Assembly (NCBI RefSeq): GCF_016283395.1
Contig: NZ_JAEEMU010000041.1
Span: 1-64,000 of the forward strand
Reading direction: 5' to 3'
Length of the DNA: 64,000 nucleotides
DNA from: Ruminococcus sp.
Lineage (GTDB): Bacteria; Bacillota_A; Clostridia; Oscillospirales; Ruminococcaceae
Position numbers and translations under genes: made by a program. How positions within the stretch are numbered: position 1 is the first letter of the stretch; each line of letters starts with the position of its first letter. The notes under the pieces are model-generated. The model was given only the letters and a program-made list of their open reading frames with translations, made no database searches and was not told where the DNA came from. Shown here piece by piece: positions 1-11,554 of the stretch.

Positions 1-1
1 T

Positions 2-256
2 GCCACACTGAAAAAAGAAAAGCTGTATCAGATACCTACATACCGAATGAAGCGAGAAGAGGTCAAGACCATCATCTTCAGATACATCTTCGGCTACTAC
101 AATACGCAAAGAATCAATAGCTTCAATGAAGGTGGTCTCCCACCTGTGGCACTAAGGACTTATATGGGCTATGTTCAGAATAAATGGAAAATGAATATCT
201 GTCAGACTTTGGAAATACTACGGACAAAATCCAAGTCTGTACATTTATCCTGTTGA
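2..256 (+). pseudogene. IS3-family transposase (OrfB) C-terminal fragment
   Basis: The reading frame is open from the window edge (position 2) to a TGA at 254-256. It encodes the end of an rve-type integrase core: 'ATLKKEKLY', then 'IFRYIFGYYNTQRI' and 'GGLPP', as at the C-terminus of IS3-family OrfB proteins, where the last catalytic glutamate lies just before this point. Only about 84 residues are inside the window, so I cannot tell a complete insertion sequence from a relic. The ATG at 47 is internal to the frame and is not a gene start. The stop codon overlaps the -35 box of the next gene's promoter. Confidence 0.7.
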
Positions 257-281
257 CTTTCACGCAAAAGCATGATATAAT
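253..281 (+). promoter_or_regulatory. Sigma-70 promoter of the alanine symporter
   Basis: TTGACT (253-258), a 17-bp spacer and a perfect TATAAT (276-281). It sits 32 bp before the start codon and abuts the transposase fragment. Confidence 0.85.
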
Positions 282-312
282 TTTAACGAAGTTTTAGACA
301 GGAGATGTGTCA

Positions 313-1734
313 ATGGATAAGATCAACGATATAATCAGTCAGATTGACAGCTATGTATGGGGACTTCCGCTTATTATCCTCATCATGGCTTGCGGAATAT
401 TACTTACATTCAGACTGAGATTTTTGCAGGTACATAAACTTGGCAAGGCATTGAAGTACATGGTGAAGAATGAAGAGGAAGGCAACGGTGAAGTATCAAG
501 CTTCGCGGCACTTTGCACCGCTCTCTCGGCTACCGTCGGAACAGGCAATATAGTCGGAGTCGCAACGGCTATTTCGGCAGGCGGTTCAGGAGCTCTGTTC
601 TGGATGGAGCTTGCCGCATTTTTCGGTATGGCTACAAAATACGCAGAGGGAATGCTTGCGGTAAAATACCGTATCAAGGACGAAAACGGCAATATCCTCG
701 GCGGTCCTTTCTATTATATTGAAAACGGACTCGGAAAGAAATGGAAATGGCTTGGTAAAATGTTTGCAATTTTCGGGCTCCTTGCAGGTATCATGGGAAT
801 AGGTACTATAACCCAGATAAACGGTATCACATCAGCTGCAAATAATTTTTTTGACCCGCAGCAAAGTCATACAGTTTCTGTATTCGGCATGGAATACACT
901 TGGACTACCGTAATTGCAGGTGCTGTAATAACTCTGCTGACCGCACTTATCGTTATTGGCGGCATCAAGCGTATTGCCACTGTTTCAGAGATAGTAGTCC
1001 CCGTAATGATAATCGCTTATGCAGGCTGCTGTCTTATCATTATTTTCTGCCATATAACAGAGATACCCACGGCATTATCATCTATCATCAAAGGCGCATT
1101 CAGCCTTAAAGCTGCAGCAGGCGGTGCGGCTGGAACTGTAATGATGTACGCTATGAAAAGCGGTGTTGCAAGAGGTATCTTCTCAAACGAAGCAGGCCTC
1201 GGCTCTGCACCTATTGCAGCCGCTGCCGCCAAAACCAACGAGCCTGTACGTCAAGGTCTTGTTACTATGACAGGTACATTCATCGACACTATCATTGTCT
1301 GTACAATGACCGGTCTCGCCATAATCATGTCAGGAAGCCACAATACCTCTGAACTTAAAGGCGTTATGATAACTATGGATGCATTTGACTACGGGCTGCC
1401 GTTCAGCGAGAGAATATCCTCGTTCATACTCATGTCCTGTCTTGCAGTGTTTGCGTTTACCACCATACTCGGCTGGAACTATTATTCGGAGCGCTGCCTT
1501 TCTTATCTGACAGGCGCTAACAAAAAGATAACAGGAATATATCGCTGGGTGTACATCGCCGCTGTTTTCATAGGTCCTTACCTTGCTGTTGAAGCAGTCT
1601 GGAATCTGGCGGACATATTCAACGGTCTTATGGCAATACCTAATGTTGTAGCGATAATCCTGCTCTCGGGAGTAATATCCTCCGAGACAAAAGATTACTT
1701 AACAAGACTAAAAGCAGGAAAAGTAAAGGAATAA
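313..1734 (+). CDS. Sodium:alanine (AGCS family) amino-acid symporter
   Basis: Cytoplasmic-membrane symporter that imports alanine or glycine with Na+. The product is 473 aa with about ten hydrophobic segments. The AGCS hallmarks are 'ATVGTGNIVGVATAI' near residues 73-87, 'GGSGALFWME' near 92-101, and 'ARGIFSNEAGLGSAP' in the second half. I chose the ATG at 313 because AGGAG (300-304) lies 8 nt upstream. The in-frame GTG at 307 would leave only 2 nt. It is monocistronic, with its own promoter at 253 and a strong terminator at 1740. The family call is firm; the exact amino acid carried is inferred. Confidence 0.95.
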   Translation: MDKINDIISQIDSYVWGLPLIILIMACGILLTFRLRFLQVHKLGKALKYMVKNEEEGNGEVSSFAALCTALSATVGTGNIVGVATAISAGGSGALFWMELAAFFGMATKYAEGMLAVKYRIKDENGNILGGPFYYIENGLGKKWKWLGKMFAIFGLLAGIMGIGTITQINGITSAANNFFDPQQSHTVSVFGMEYTWTTVIAGAVITLLTALIVIGGIKRIATVSEIVVPVMIIAYAGCCLIIIFCHITEIPTALSSIIKGAFSLKAAAGGAAGTVMMYAMKSGVARGIFSNEAGLGSAPIAAAAAKTNEPVRQGLVTMTGTFIDTIIVCTMTGLAIIMSGSHNTSELKGVMITMDAFDYGLPFSERISSFILMSCLAVFAFTTILGWNYYSERCLSYLTGANKKITGIYRWVYIAAVFIGPYLAVEAVWNLADIFNGLMAIPNVVAIILLSGVISSETKDYLTRLKAGKVKE

Positions 1735-1739
1735 AAACA

Positions 1740-1771
1740 GGGGCTGTTTTTTTACAGCCCCTTATTTTTTG
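1740..1771 (+). terminator. Intrinsic terminator of the alanine symporter
   Basis: GGGGCTGT and ACAGCCCC stem with a T-rich loop, followed by TTATTTTTT, 5 bp after the stop codon. Confidence 0.9.
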
Positions 1772-1886
1772 TCATGTAGCCAGTTCATCATTTACGATTA
1801 TGAGGCACGCTTTCTTGTTCAGCATAACGGAAATCTTAACGGAAATCTACTATTTTCTACTTTCCCAAAGCATAATAGCAAAAAAC

Positions 1887-1919
1887 AAAGCCTATGTTTT
1901 TGGCTAAACATAGGCTTTT
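1887..1919 (-). terminator. Terminator downstream of tRNA-Ala
   Basis: On the minus strand, AAAGCCTATGTTT pairs with a near-perfect complementary arm and is followed by GTTTTTTG. It begins a few bases past the tRNA 3' end. Confidence 0.75.
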
Positions 1920-1923
1920 CCGT

Positions 1924-1999
1924 TGGTGGAGCATAGGGGACTTGAACCCCTGACCCCCACACTGCCAGTGTGATGCGCTCCCAACTGCGCTAATGCCCC
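1924..1999 (-). tRNA. tRNA-Ala (anticodon GGC)
   Basis: Read on the minus strand, 76 nt form a full cloverleaf. The acceptor arms are GGGGCAT and ATGCTCC, with one G-U pair. The D arm is GCGC-AGTTGGGA-GCGC. The anticodon loop is CTGGCAG, so the anticodon is GGC. The T arm is AGGGG-TTCAAGT-CCCCT. The 3' CCA is encoded. It reads alanine codons GCC and GCU. A terminator hairpin follows directly. Confidence 0.95.
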
Positions 2000-2045
2000 A
2001 AACTGTTAAAAGTATAGCACATTATTACAGTTCTGTCAAGGGTCT

Positions 2046-3191
2046 TTAATAATATAGGGCGTACCCGTTGGCTTCAGAAGCTTCAACTGCATCAATCTGC
2101 TTGTTTATGATATCTGGATCATTTATCCATTCAAGCTCTGCTGAGTTTCCTGCCCATTTATCCTCGCGTCCTAGCTTATAAGCCGCAAGTCCTATGATAA
2201 GTGAAACTCCACTTCCTTCTGCAAGCTCCACCCACTCATCTAAAGTTGACAGGAAAGGCATAGTCTCATTCTCAAAGCCATAGTAAATCTGCGGTACAAT
2301 ATAGTCACAAAATCCGTTCTCACTCCCCCATTTCCTTACATCTGCGTATTGAGTCTCATAATTCGCCTTTATATTTCCCTGCGGACTTATGCCGAACAAA
2401 AGCCTTTCGTCCGTTTCTTTTACTGTGTCAAAAAGATTCTTTACATATCGGCTAACATTCTCGGTACGCCATGCAGCAAGGTCTGAAGATTCACTCGTTT
2501 CAAAAGCCTCTCTGTCAAAATCTGGTGAAGTCGTCGGGTAAAAGTAATCATCAATATGGACTCCGTCAACTTCGTATTTATTTATTATTTCCCTTACCGA
2601 ATCGCTGAGCAATTTTTCAATTTCGGAATAAGAAGGATTAAGATACCATCTGCCGTTCACTTTCTTCACAAATGGTTTTTCCATCTCTATCCACTTCTTA
2701 ACAATGAAGCTATCAGGTAAAATCTGCATTTGCTCTTCAGTTTGCATACGTAGAGGATTTATCCAAACATGAACTGAAATACCACGCTTATGAGCTTCAT
2801 CGATAACTATCGCAAGAGGATCGTAGTTTCCATCAAGATAAACTCCTTTTGGATATATATCAGAGGAATAATATGCATCACCGTTTGGATGAGCGTGAAA
2901 ATATACTGTATTCACGCTATCCGCTGCTGCGTTTTCAAGTATCTCCACCACATTTTTTCGAAAATCATCCTCGCTTTTCCCTTGCATATATTCAGGGAAC
3001 TTAACATAAGGAATCCACATTCCTAATTGTTTCGGGTAATTCATTGGAACATAGCCACTCTTTAATTCTGTTGAACTTGATAATTCACTTAAATCGTTAT
3101 ATTTTCCGCTCTTATTCGGCAGCATATCAGCCGAACAACCTGACGATATGAGAAAAGCAGCTATACTTACAGTTGCAATCAACTTTTTCAT
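2046..3191 (-). CDS. GHL10-type glycosyl-hydrolase-like lipoprotein
   Basis: Predicted secreted lipoprotein of 381 aa. The signal peptide ends in the lipobox 'ISSGC' (Cys19). The body matches the GHL10/DUF187 TIM barrel: 'GMWIPYVKFPEY' at the start of the barrel, 'SVNTVYFHAHPNGDAYY', 'GISVHVWINPLR', and 'DGVHIDDYFYPT' carrying the conserved acidic pair. Related proteins occur in Gram-positive envelopes and are thought to act on envelope or dietary glycans, but the substrate is unknown. I start at the ATG at 3191 because GAGGTGAT precedes it. The upstream in-frame GTG (3200) overlaps that SD. It lies 46 bp after the GNAT gene and is probably co-transcribed with it. Confidence 0.88.
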   Translation of the reverse strand: MKKLIATVSIAAFLISSGCSADMLPNKSGKYNDLSELSSSTELKSGYVPMNYPKQLGMWIPYVKFPEYMQGKSEDDFRKNVVEILENAAADSVNTVYFHAHPNGDAYYSSDIYPKGVYLDGNYDPLAIVIDEAHKRGISVHVWINPLRMQTEEQMQILPDSFIVKKWIEMEKPFVKKVNGRWYLNPSYSEIEKLLSDSVREIINKYEVDGVHIDDYFYPTTSPDFDREAFETSESSDLAAWRTENVSRYVKNLFDTVKETDERLLFGISPQGNIKANYETQYADVRKWGSENGFCDYIVPQIYYGFENETMPFLSTLDEWVELAEGSGVSLIIGLAAYKLGREDKWAGNSAELEWINDPDIINKQIDAVEASEANGYALYY

Positions 3192-3237
3192 GACCATCAC
3201 CTCACTGCATTATATGCAGTAAACGGACATGATATGC

Positions 3238-3705
3238 TCATTTTTTCTCATAGAATACTATAGTCATTCTATCATTTATGTCCTGAGTTTCACCTGTCTG
3301 ACGGTACCCCATTTTCTCATATAAGTGGCAGTTTCCCTCCTCCTGCAATATAGTATCAAGGCACCAGTTATCGTTCCCATGAAGTTCCTCCGCTGCTCTC
3401 ATAGCAGCATATGCATAACCGTTCCCTCGATATTTTTTCATAATAAAAATAGGCGAGATTCTCTTGGCAGAACCATCCTTCATATCCACAACGCGAATAG
3501 CTCCGATTGTATTTTCACCGTGCATTATGAAATAGTAGTATGTATACGGCTGAATAAGCCTCTCCTTCACACGACTCATTGGTTCGTTTGCAGGACTTAT
3601 TTCATAGTCATGATACTTTTCGAGAAGCTCAGAAAATGCTTCCACTTGCATTTTCCACAATTTTTCGCATTCTGCCATACTGATACGTTTTAACTTGATA
3701 TTCAT
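3238..3705 (-). CDS. GNAT-family N-acetyltransferase
   Basis: 155-aa single-domain acetyl-CoA-dependent acetyltransferase. The GNAT motif A region is visible as 'ISPIFIMKKYRGNGYAYAAM' (beta4, then the Q/R-x-x-G-x-G/A CoA pyrophosphate loop as 'KYRGNGYA'). The C-terminal 'NCHLYEKMGYRQTG' is the usual beta5-alpha4 segment. The acceptor cannot be predicted. It is upstream of the GHL10 lipoprotein on the same strand and downstream of rpoC, but separated from rpoC by a strong terminator. Confidence 0.9.
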   Translation of the reverse strand: MNIKLKRISMAECEKLWKMQVEAFSELLEKYHDYEISPANEPMSRVKERLIQPYTYYYFIMHGENTIGAIRVVDMKDGSAKRISPIFIMKKYRGNGYAYAAMRAAEELHGNDNWCLDTILQEEGNCHLYEKMGYRQTGETQDINDRMTIVFYEKK

Positions 3706-3756
3706 ATTTACCTCATTATATAATGGACAAAAGTCATTATTTCTTTTCAGAATAAT

Positions 3757-3793
3757 TAAAGGCTCCCGAAGAATACCTCCTCGGGAGCTTTAA
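3757..3793 (-). terminator. Terminator of the rpoBC operon
   Basis: Minus-strand stem of GCTCCCGA and TCGGGAGC with an 11-nt loop, followed by CTTTAATT. It lies immediately after the rpoC stop codon. Confidence 0.85.
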
Positions 3794-3795
3794 TG

Positions 3796-6700
3796 TTATA
3801 TCTGATTTGCTATTGGAGCAGCTGCATTGTGCTCACCATAGCCTTCATTCTTAACGACCTCAACGTTTCTGTAACACTCCATACCTGTACCTGCAGGAAT
3901 GAGCTTACCAATGATAACATTCTCCTTAAGTCCGAGGAGTCGGTCGCTCTTGCCTCTGATAGCAGCATCTGTAAGAGCCTTTGTAGTCTCCTGGAATGAA
4001 GCTGCCGACATGAAGCTGTCTGAATTTGATGAAGCCTTTGTAATACCCTGAAGAACAGGACTTGTCTGAACAAGCTGTACATTGTACTCACCTGCGTCAA
4101 TACGAGCCTGAAGCTCTTCATTGATAACATCGATCTCCTTGCTGTCAACAAGTGTACCGGGGAGCAGATAACTGCTACCTGTTTCCTCAACCTTGATCTT
4201 ACGAAGCATCTGACGAACGATAACCTCAATGTGCTTATCATTGATATCAACACCTTGTAAACGGTAAACCTTCTGAACTTCATTGATGATGTAGTTCTGA
4301 ACAGCCTGTGTTCCAAGGATATTGAGTATGTCAGCAGGATAGATGTTACCTTCTGTAAGACGTGTTCCCTTTTCAATCTCTTCGTTCTCCTGAACTCTGA
4401 TTTTAAGGTTATAAGGAATCATATAGCTTTCTGATTCACCTGTCTCATCATTATTAACAATGATATTTCTAGTGGTCTTTATCTCCTCGATATGGATTCT
4501 ACCTGAAATTCTAGACAGGATAGCAGCACCCTTCGGACGTCTGCTCTCAAAGAGTTCTTCAACACGAGGAAGACCCTGTGTGATATCTTCTGCGTCGGCA
4601 GAAGCAACACCACCGGTATGGAAGGTTCTCATGGTAAGCTGTGTACCAGGCTCACCGATAGACTGAGCAGCGATGATACCAACAGCTTCACCGACTGAAA
4701 CCATGTTGTTGTTTGCAAGGTTAGCACCGTAACACTTAGCACATACGCCTGTTCTGGACTTACAAGTGAGGACTGAACGTATCTTGATCTTTTCGATACC
4801 TGCGTCTATTATCTTCTTAGCATCAGCATCGTTTATGATCTTATTGCGTGAAACGATAAGTTCACCTGATTCGTCGCGGAGATCCTCAGCAAGGAATCTG
4901 CCTACGAGACGCTCTGCGAAAGGCTCAACTATTTCATTTCCGTTCTTGATCTCGAATACTTCGATACCCTCAGTAGTTCCGCAGTCCTCCTCACGTATGA
5001 TAACGTCCTGAGAAACATCAACAAGACGACGTGTAAGATAACCAGAGTCAGCTGTACGAAGAGCTGTATCAGCAAGTCCTTTTCTCGCACCACGTGAAGC
5101 AATGAAGTACTCCAAGATGTTAAGGCCTTCACGATAGTTAGCTCTGATTGGGATCTCGATAACGGTACCTGACGTATTGGCGATAAGTCCACGCATACCT
5201 GCAAGCTGACGGATCTGTGAGATAGAACCACGGGCACCTGAATCAGCCATCATCCAAATAGGATTGTATTTATCAAAGTTGGACTTAAGAGCCTTTGTAA
5301 CATCGTCTGTGGTATTTGTCCAAAGAGCGATGATTTTCTTAGTCTTTTCCTGTGCGGAGATATATCCGTACTCGTATTCACTTGTTATCTGCTCAACTTC
5401 TGCGTCTGCCTTTGCAAGTATATCCTTCTTCTGAGGAGGAATAGTAGCATCGCAGACAGCAACCGTAAGAGCTGCTCTTGTCGAGTACTTGTATCCAAGA
5501 GCCTTGATACGATCAAGCACCTCAGATGTAGTAGTAGTTCCATGAATCTTGATACAACGCTCAATAATATCTGAAAGCTGCTTCTTTCCTACGAGGAAAG
5601 CAACCTCAAGATCGAACTGCTTGTCGGAATTGGTTCTGTCAACGTATCCAAGGTTCTGAGGAATATTCTCGTTGAAAATGAGTCTTCCAACTGTAGCATC
5701 TATTACCTTGGATACCTTCTTGTCACCGATATCCTTTGTTATCTTTACCTTGATATTAGCGTGAAGTGATACATCATGCTCGTTATAAGCCATGAGAGCT
5801 TCATTGACATCGCGGAATACCTTGCCTTCACCTGGTTCGCCGGGCTTATCCATTGTCAGATAGTACGAACCAAGTACCATATCCTGTGAAGGAACAGCAA
5901 CTGGCTTACCATCTGAAGGTTTAAGAAGGTTGTTTGCAGCAAGCATGAGGAATCTTGCCTCTGCCTGTGCCTCAGCTGAAAGCGGAAGATGAACAGCCAT
6001 CTGGTCACCGTCAAAGTCAGCATTGAACGCAGAACATACAAGCGGATGGAGCTTGATAGCACGACCCTCAACGAGGATAGGCTCGAATGCCTGGATACCA
6101 AGTCTGTGAAGCGTAGGAGCACGGTTCAGCATAACAGGGTGATCTTTAATTACGTCCTCAAGAGCGTCCCATACCTTGTTATCAGCACGGTCAATGAGCT
6201 TTCTTGCACTCTTAATGTTAGCTATAGCCTTTTTATCAACGAGTCTCTTTAATACGAATGGCTTGAAAAGTTCAAGAGCCATTTCCTTAGGAAGACCACA
6301 CTGATACATCTTTAGCTCAGGTCCAACAACGATAACCGAACGTCCGGAGTAGTCAACACGCTTACCGAGAAGGTTCTGACGGAAACGTCCCTGCTTACCC
6401 TTGAGCATATCTGAAAGTGACTTAAGAGCACGGTTGCTAGGACCTGTAACAGGTCTGCCGTGTCTGCCGTTGTCTATTAGAGCGTCAACAGCTTCCTGAA
6501 GCATACGCTTCTCATTTCTTACGATAATGTCAGGAGCGTCAAGCTCAAGCATTCTCTTAAGACGATTGTTTCTGTTTATTACTCTTCTGTAAAGATCGTT
6601 AAGATCTGATGTAGCATAACGTCCACCGTCCAGCATAATCATAGGACGGATATCAGGTGGGATAACAGGTACTACGCTGAGTATCATCCACTCTGGCTTG

Positions 6701-7518
6701 TTGCCAGAAAGACGGAATGCCTCGATTATCTGAAGTCTCTTGAGGAGCTTGACCTTTTTCTGACCAGCAGGGAGACCTACTAACTCAGCCTTGAGGTCAT
6801 CAGCAACGATTTCAAGGTTGTTTCTCCAATCGATGTCCTCAAGCTCTCTGAACTTCTGACACTCTTCACATTCGCACTCTGTAGGCTTGTTGAAGCACTC
6901 AAGCTTCTTTCCGCCGAGAGACACTTTTCCCATTTCAATGAGTCTCTGCTTGTGAGTATCATATCTAGCAGGGTCATACTCATTAAGGAGCTTCCTGATA
7001 GCCTCTGCGCCCATCTCTGCCTTGAAATCGTCGCCGTACTTCTCGAGGTATGAGAGGTACTCCTTCTCGGAGAGGAGCTGCTTCTTAAGGAGCTCTGTGT
7101 TACCTGGGTCTGTTACGATGTATTTTGTGAAGTAGAGAACTTCCTCTAATCTCTTCTGAGAAACCTCAAGCACCTGACCGATACGGGAAGGTGTACCCTT
7201 GAAGTACCAGATGTGAGAAACAGGAGCAGCCAACTCGATGTGACCCATTCTCTCTCTTCTTACTCTTGCTCTTGTGACCTCAACACCGCAGCGGTCACAG
7301 ATTTTTCCCTTGAAGCGTATCTTCTTGAACTTACCGCAGTGACACTCCCAGTCCTTTGTAGGTCCGAATATTCTTTCACAGAAAAGACCGTCACGCTCAG
7401 GTTTCTGGGTTCTGTAATTTATCGTTTCAGGTCTTTCAACTGCACCGTGTGACCAGCTTCTGATCTGCTCAGGCGAAGCAAGACCTATCTTTATTGATTC
7501 AAAAGTTGTAAATTCCAA
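3796..7518 (-). CDS. rpoC: DNA-directed RNA polymerase subunit beta'
   Basis: Catalytic subunit of RNA polymerase, 1240 aa, slightly longer than the roughly 1200 aa of Bacillus. Visible landmarks are the N-terminal zinc ribbon (Cys59, Cys61, Cys74, Cys77), the clamp start '[16 protein letters not shown]', the magnesium-binding 'NADFDGD' near residue 500, the bridge helix and trigger-loop region with 'GSEARGNxxQ' in the form '[19 protein letters not shown]', and the second zinc site '[11 protein letters not shown]' near 917-927. Start ATG at 7518 with the SD AGGAGGTAG. It is 121 bp downstream of rpoB in the conserved order and ends at a terminator. Confidence 0.99.
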   Translation of the reverse strand: MEFTTFESIKIGLASPEQIRSWSHGAVERPETINYRTQKPERDGLFCERIFGPTKDWECHCGKFKKIRFKGKICDRCGVEVTRARVRRERMGHIELAAPVSHIWYFKGTPSRIGQVLEVSQKRLEEVLYFTKYIVTDPGNTELLKKQLLSEKEYLSYLEKYGDDFKAEMGAEAIRKLLNEYDPARYDTHKQRLIEMGKVSLGGKKLECFNKPTECECEECQKFRELEDIDWRNNLEIVADDLKAELVGLPAGQKKVKLLKRLQIIEAFRLSGNKPEWMILSVVPVIPPDIRPMIMLDGGRYATSDLNDLYRRVINRNNRLKRMLELDAPDIIVRNEKRMLQEAVDALIDNGRHGRPVTGPSNRALKSLSDMLKGKQGRFRQNLLGKRVDYSGRSVIVVGPELKMYQCGLPKEMALELFKPFVLKRLVDKKAIANIKSARKLIDRADNKVWDALEDVIKDHPVMLNRAPTLHRLGIQAFEPILVEGRAIKLHPLVCSAFNADFDGDQMAVHLPLSAEAQAEARFLMLAANNLLKPSDGKPVAVPSQDMVLGSYYLTMDKPGEPGEGKVFRDVNEALMAYNEHDVSLHANIKVKITKDIGDKKVSKVIDATVGRLIFNENIPQNLGYVDRTNSDKQFDLEVAFLVGKKQLSDIIERCIKIHGTTTTSEVLDRIKALGYKYSTRAALTVAVCDATIPPQKKDILAKADAEVEQITSEYEYGYISAQEKTKKIIALWTNTTDDVTKALKSNFDKYNPIWMMADSGARGSISQIRQLAGMRGLIANTSGTVIEIPIRANYREGLNILEYFIASRGARKGLADTALRTADSGYLTRRLVDVSQDVIIREEDCGTTEGIEVFEIKNGNEIVEPFAERLVGRFLAEDLRDESGELIVSRNKIINDADAKKIIDAGIEKIKIRSVLTCKSRTGVCAKCYGANLANNNMVSVGEAVGIIAAQSIGEPGTQLTMRTFHTGGVASADAEDITQGLPRVEELFESRRPKGAAILSRISGRIHIEEIKTTRNIIVNNDETGESESYMIPYNLKIRVQENEEIEKGTRLTEGNIYPADILNILGTQAVQNYIINEVQKVYRLQGVDINDKHIEVIVRQMLRKIKVEETGSSYLLPGTLVDSKEIDVINEELQARIDAGEYNVQLVQTSPVLQGITKASSNSDSFMSAASFQETTKALTDAAIRGKSDRLLGLKENVIIGKLIPAGTGMECYRNVEVVKNEGYGEHNAAAPIANQI

Positions 7519-7639
7519 ACTGCTACCTCCTAATATATTAATTCGGAATTATGAATTAGGAACTGCCGACCGCAGTCTGCAAAACAGACCACAGTCGTTC
7601 ATTATTCGTATCCGCTGTTCTTGATTTGTGTTCCTTATA

Positions 7640-10600
7640 TCAGTCCTCGCTGTCGAAGTCGAAATCCTCGCCGCCGTCGTCAAGATCAAGAACGTCGTCA
7701 TCCTCGGATTCAAGATCCATATCAACATCGTCCTCGTAGCTGAACTCGTCATCACCGTCAACGAAGTCGAGATCTCCGTCTTCCTCATCATCGCCTTCAA
7801 AGCCGAAGCCTGCCTCGCCAAGCTCACTTTCATTCAAGTCTGAGCTGTCAAGAGTATCCTCGTCATCGTATGAGCGTGACGGCATCGGATCATCATCGTC
7901 AAAGCTCTGAGTGAGGTCAATCTCCTCCTGATTTTCATCAAGCACCTTGACATCAAGACAGAGTGACTGCATTTCCTTGATAAGAACCTTGAAGGATTCA
8001 GGGATACCTGGAGTAGGAACGTTCTGTCCCTTAACAATAGCCTCATAGGTATTTACACGTCCGATAGTATCGTCAGACTTAACTGTAAGAATCTCCTGAA
8101 GGGTGTAAGCAGCACCGTAAGCTTCAAGAGCCCAAACTTCCATTTCTCCGAAACGCTGTCCGCCGAACTGAGCTTTACCACCCAGAGGCTGCTGTGTAAC
8201 GAGTGCGTAAGGACCAACTGAACGCGCATGGATCTTATCGTCAACGAGGTGGTGGAGCTTGAGGTAGTACATATAGCCCACAGTTACGCGATTATCGAAC
8301 TTTTCACCTGTACGTCCGTCATAAAGAGTAAATTTACAATCCTCTGTAAATTCCAGAGCGTTCGGATTTATTACCTTATCCATAGCCTTGAGCTCGAACA
8401 TATCGTCCTTGTGCTCATTTGCATGGTCGTTGGCCATTTTGAAACATTCACGGATATCGTCCTCGTGAGCACCATCAAATACAGGAGTCATGATGTGCCA
8501 GCCGAGAGCCTTACAAGCCATACCGAGATGAACTTCAAGAACCTGTCCAATGTTCATTCGTGAAGGAACACCGAGAGGATTGAGTACGATATCGAGTGGA
8601 GTACCATCTGGAAGGAATGGCATATCCTCCTCAGGAAGTATACGTGAAACAACACCCTTGTTACCGTGACGGCCGGCCATCTTATCGCCGACTGTGATCT
8701 TACGCTTCTGAGCAATGTAGCAGATAACACGCATATTTACTCCTGCTGAAAGCTCGTCACAGTTATCTCTTGTGAATACCTTTACGTCTACGATAACACC
8801 AGATTCACCATGAGGTACCTTAAGTGAATTATCACGAACTTCTCTTGCCTTCTCACCAAAGATAGCACGGAGAAGTCTTTCTTCAGCCGTAAGCTCAGTC
8901 TCACCCTTTGGAGTTACCTTACCAACAAGAATATCACCAGAATTAACTTCGGATCCTATGCGGATAATACCATTTTCGTCGAGATTTGCAAGTGCATCAT
9001 CGCCCACGTTCGGAATATCACGTGTGATTTCCTCTGGTCCGAGCTTTGTATCACGACACTCTATCTCGTATTCTTCTATATGAACTGATGTGAATACATC
9101 TTCTCTTACAAGGCGCTCGTTAAGAAGAACGGCATCCTCGTAGTTGTAGCCTTCCCATGTCATGAAGCCTATGAGGGCATTCTTACCAAGTGAGATCTCT
9201 CCGTCGGCTGTTGCAGGACCATCTGCAAGCACCTGACCCTTTTTGACCTCCTCGCCTGCTGTAACGATAGGTCTCTGATTTACACAGGTACCCTGGTTGG
9301 AACGCTTGAATTTAATAAGCTCGTACTTATGCTCAACACCATCAGTGTCAACCATAGTGATCTTATCTGCATCAACATATGTTACCTTTCCGTCGTAATC
9401 GGAAACAACGCATACACCCGAATCAACCGCAGCCTTATATTCCATACCTGTACCAACGAAAGGACGCTCTGTCTTGAGGAGCGGAACAGCCTGACGCTGC
9501 ATGTTAGATCCCATGAGGGCACGGTTAGCGTCATCGTTCTCAAGGAACGGAATCATAGAAGTAGCTACTGAAACAACCATCTTAGGTGAAACGTCCATGT
9601 AGTCAACTTTTTCACGCTCGCACTCGAGTATCTGCTCACGGAAACGTGCATTTACACGAGGTCTTGCCAGCTTGTTGTCCTCTGTTAGAGGCTCGTTAGC
9701 CTGAGCAACTACGAAGTTGTCTTCCATATCAGCTGTCATGTAAACGACTTCATTTGTAACTACGCCTGTAGTCTTATCAACCTTTCTGTAAGGAGCCTCA
9801 ACGAAACCATATTCATTGATTCTTGCGAAAGTAGCAAGATAAGAGATAAGTCCGATATTAGGACCTTCAGGTGTCTCAATAGGACACATTCTTCCATAGT
9901 GGCTGTAGTGAACGTCACGTACCTCAAATCCGGCACGGTCTCTTGAAAGACCACCAGGTCCGAGAGCTGAAAGACGTCTTTTATGAGTAAGCTCGGCAAG
10001 AGGATTGTTCTGATCCATGAACTGCGAGAGTGGTGAGGAGCAGAAGAACTCCTTCATAGCCGAAGAAATAGGTCTTATATTAATAAGAGTCTGTGGGGTT
10101 AGAGTATTTACATCCTGAGTCTGGAGATTCATTCTTTCACGGATGCCGCGCTCCATTCTTGTGTAACCGATACGGAACTGGTTCTGAAGGAGCTCACCAA
10201 CTGAACGAATACGCCTGTTTCCAAGATGGTCGATATCATCGACAGTACCTACGCCCTCACAAAGGTTGAGGAAGTAGCTGATGGAAGCTCTGATATCATC
10301 AAGTGTGATATACTTTGGTGAGAGCTCGTCTGCCTTCTTCTTGATTGTTTCCTCGAGCTCGTCTGCATCTGCGGCGTTGTCTATGATATCCTTGAGAACA
10401 TTGAAAGAAACTTTCTCATTGATGCCATACTTCTCAGCGTCGAAATCAACATAGCCCTTGATGTCAACCATACCGTTACCAATAACCTTAACGGTCTTCT
10501 CCACCATACGGACTGATGTCTCGCCGCGCTCATCAGTAAAGTACTCCTTAGCCTCAACATTTACATACGCACTGTAAACGCCTGCCTGCTCAATCTCACA

Positions 10601-11554
10601 GGCCTTATCGTAAGTAAGAGTCTCACCTGCATCAGCAAGTATCTCACCTGTCATTTCATTGATAATAGGCTGAGCAAGAGTTCTGCCTGAAAGACGTGAA
10701 GCAATACCAAGCTTCTTGTTATACTTGTATCGTCCGAAACGGCAGAGGTCATACCTCTTAGCCTCGAAGAAAAGGTTATTGAGATGACTTACTGCACTTT
10801 CTACCGTAGGAGGCTCACCCGGACGGAGTTTCTTGTAAACATCTATAAGAGCGTCTGAGCGGTTCTTGGTCTGATCCTTCTGGAGGATAGTCTGTCTGAG
10901 GCGCTCATCATCGCCATAAATCTCAAATATCTCCTCATCTGTCCCCTCTTCACCGAGAGCTCTGATGAAGGTAGTTAGCGGTATTTTTCTGTTCTTATCT
11001 ATACGAACGTAAACAACGTCGTTAGAATCCTGTTCATACTCCAGCCATGCACCACGGTTAGGGATTATCTGTGAGCTGAAGAGGTCTTTACCTGTCTTGT
11101 CCTTAGTGAATGAATAGTAAACACCCGGCGAACGAACGAGCTGAGATACAATAACACGCTCAGCACCATTGATAACGAAAGTTCCGCTGTCAGTCATGAG
11201 AGGGAAGTCGCCCATATAGATCTCGCTTTCACTGACTGCACCTGTTTCCTTGTTTGCAAGTGTAGCGGTTGCTTTCATCGAGACCTGATAGGTAGCTCCT
11301 CTGGATTTACATTCTGCGAGAGAATACTTGGGAGTATCGTCAAAGCGGTAGTCCTTGAAGTTGAGGACGAGATTGCCGTTGTAGTCAGTGATGGCGGTCA
11401 TCTCGCGGAACACCTCGCGAAGACCTTCTTCCTTGAACCACTTATACGAGTTCTTCTGTACCTCGATAAGGTTCGGCATCTCCAGAGGCTCGGTAATCTT
11501 ACCGAAGCTCATTCTGACATTCTTTCCCAGCTGCTTAGGTGTAACATTCACCAT
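7640..11554 (-). CDS. rpoB: DNA-directed RNA polymerase subunit beta
   Basis: Second-largest RNA polymerase subunit, 1304 aa. The rifampicin pocket near residues 505-570 reads '[20 protein letters not shown]' and looks like the sensitive form. Other family blocks include 'GPNIGLI', '[13 protein letters not shown]' and the C-terminal '[20 protein letters not shown]'. From about residue 1222 the protein ends in an 80-residue tail made mostly of Asp, Glu and Ser, far more acidic than in model Firmicutes. Start ATG at 11554 behind AAGGAGG. No rplJ-rplL genes lie upstream, so the operon here starts with rpoB from its own promoter. Confidence 0.99.
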   Translation of the reverse strand: MVNVTPKQLGKNVRMSFGKITEPLEMPNLIEVQKNSYKWFKEEGLREVFREMTAITDYNGNLVLNFKDYRFDDTPKYSLAECKSRGATYQVSMKATATLANKETGAVSESEIYMGDFPLMTDSGTFVINGAERVIVSQLVRSPGVYYSFTKDKTGKDLFSSQIIPNRGAWLEYEQDSNDVVYVRIDKNRKIPLTTFIRALGEEGTDEEIFEIYGDDERLRQTILQKDQTKNRSDALIDVYKKLRPGEPPTVESAVSHLNNLFFEAKRYDLCRFGRYKYNKKLGIASRLSGRTLAQPIINEMTGEILADAGETLTYDKACEIEQAGVYSAYVNVEAKEYFTDERGETSVRMVEKTVKVIGNGMVDIKGYVDFDAEKYGINEKVSFNVLKDIIDNAADADELEETIKKKADELSPKYITLDDIRASISYFLNLCEGVGTVDDIDHLGNRRIRSVGELLQNQFRIGYTRMERGIRERMNLQTQDVNTLTPQTLINIRPISSAMKEFFCSSPLSQFMDQNNPLAELTHKRRLSALGPGGLSRDRAGFEVRDVHYSHYGRMCPIETPEGPNIGLISYLATFARINEYGFVEAPYRKVDKTTGVVTNEVVYMTADMEDNFVVAQANEPLTEDNKLARPRVNARFREQILECEREKVDYMDVSPKMVVSVATSMIPFLENDDANRALMGSNMQRQAVPLLKTERPFVGTGMEYKAAVDSGVCVVSDYDGKVTYVDADKITMVDTDGVEHKYELIKFKRSNQGTCVNQRPIVTAGEEVKKGQVLADGPATADGEISLGKNALIGFMTWEGYNYEDAVLLNERLVREDVFTSVHIEEYEIECRDTKLGPEEITRDIPNVGDDALANLDENGIIRIGSEVNSGDILVGKVTPKGETELTAEERLLRAIFGEKAREVRDNSLKVPHGESGVIVDVKVFTRDNCDELSAGVNMRVICYIAQKRKITVGDKMAGRHGNKGVVSRILPEEDMPFLPDGTPLDIVLNPLGVPSRMNIGQVLEVHLGMACKALGWHIMTPVFDGAHEDDIRECFKMANDHANEHKDDMFELKAMDKVINPNALEFTEDCKFTLYDGRTGEKFDNRVTVGYMYYLKLHHLVDDKIHARSVGPYALVTQQPLGGKAQFGGQRFGEMEVWALEAYGAAYTLQEILTVKSDDTIGRVNTYEAIVKGQNVPTPGIPESFKVLIKEMQSLCLDVKVLDENQEEIDLTQSFDDDDPMPSRSYDDEDTLDSSDLNESELGEAGFGFEGDDEEDGDLDFVDGDDEFSYEDDVDMDLESEDDDVLDLDDGGEDFDFDSED

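Noticed and set aside
5856..6252. Frames on both strands within rpoC
   Set aside because: Shadows of the rpoC reading frame, with codon patterns that follow its third positions.
7628..7843. Plus-strand frame of 71 aa over the end of rpoB, rich in Val and Ile
   Set aside because: It is the reverse of the Asp/Glu-rich RpoB tail (GAC/GAT/GAA codons read backwards). No SD or promoter.
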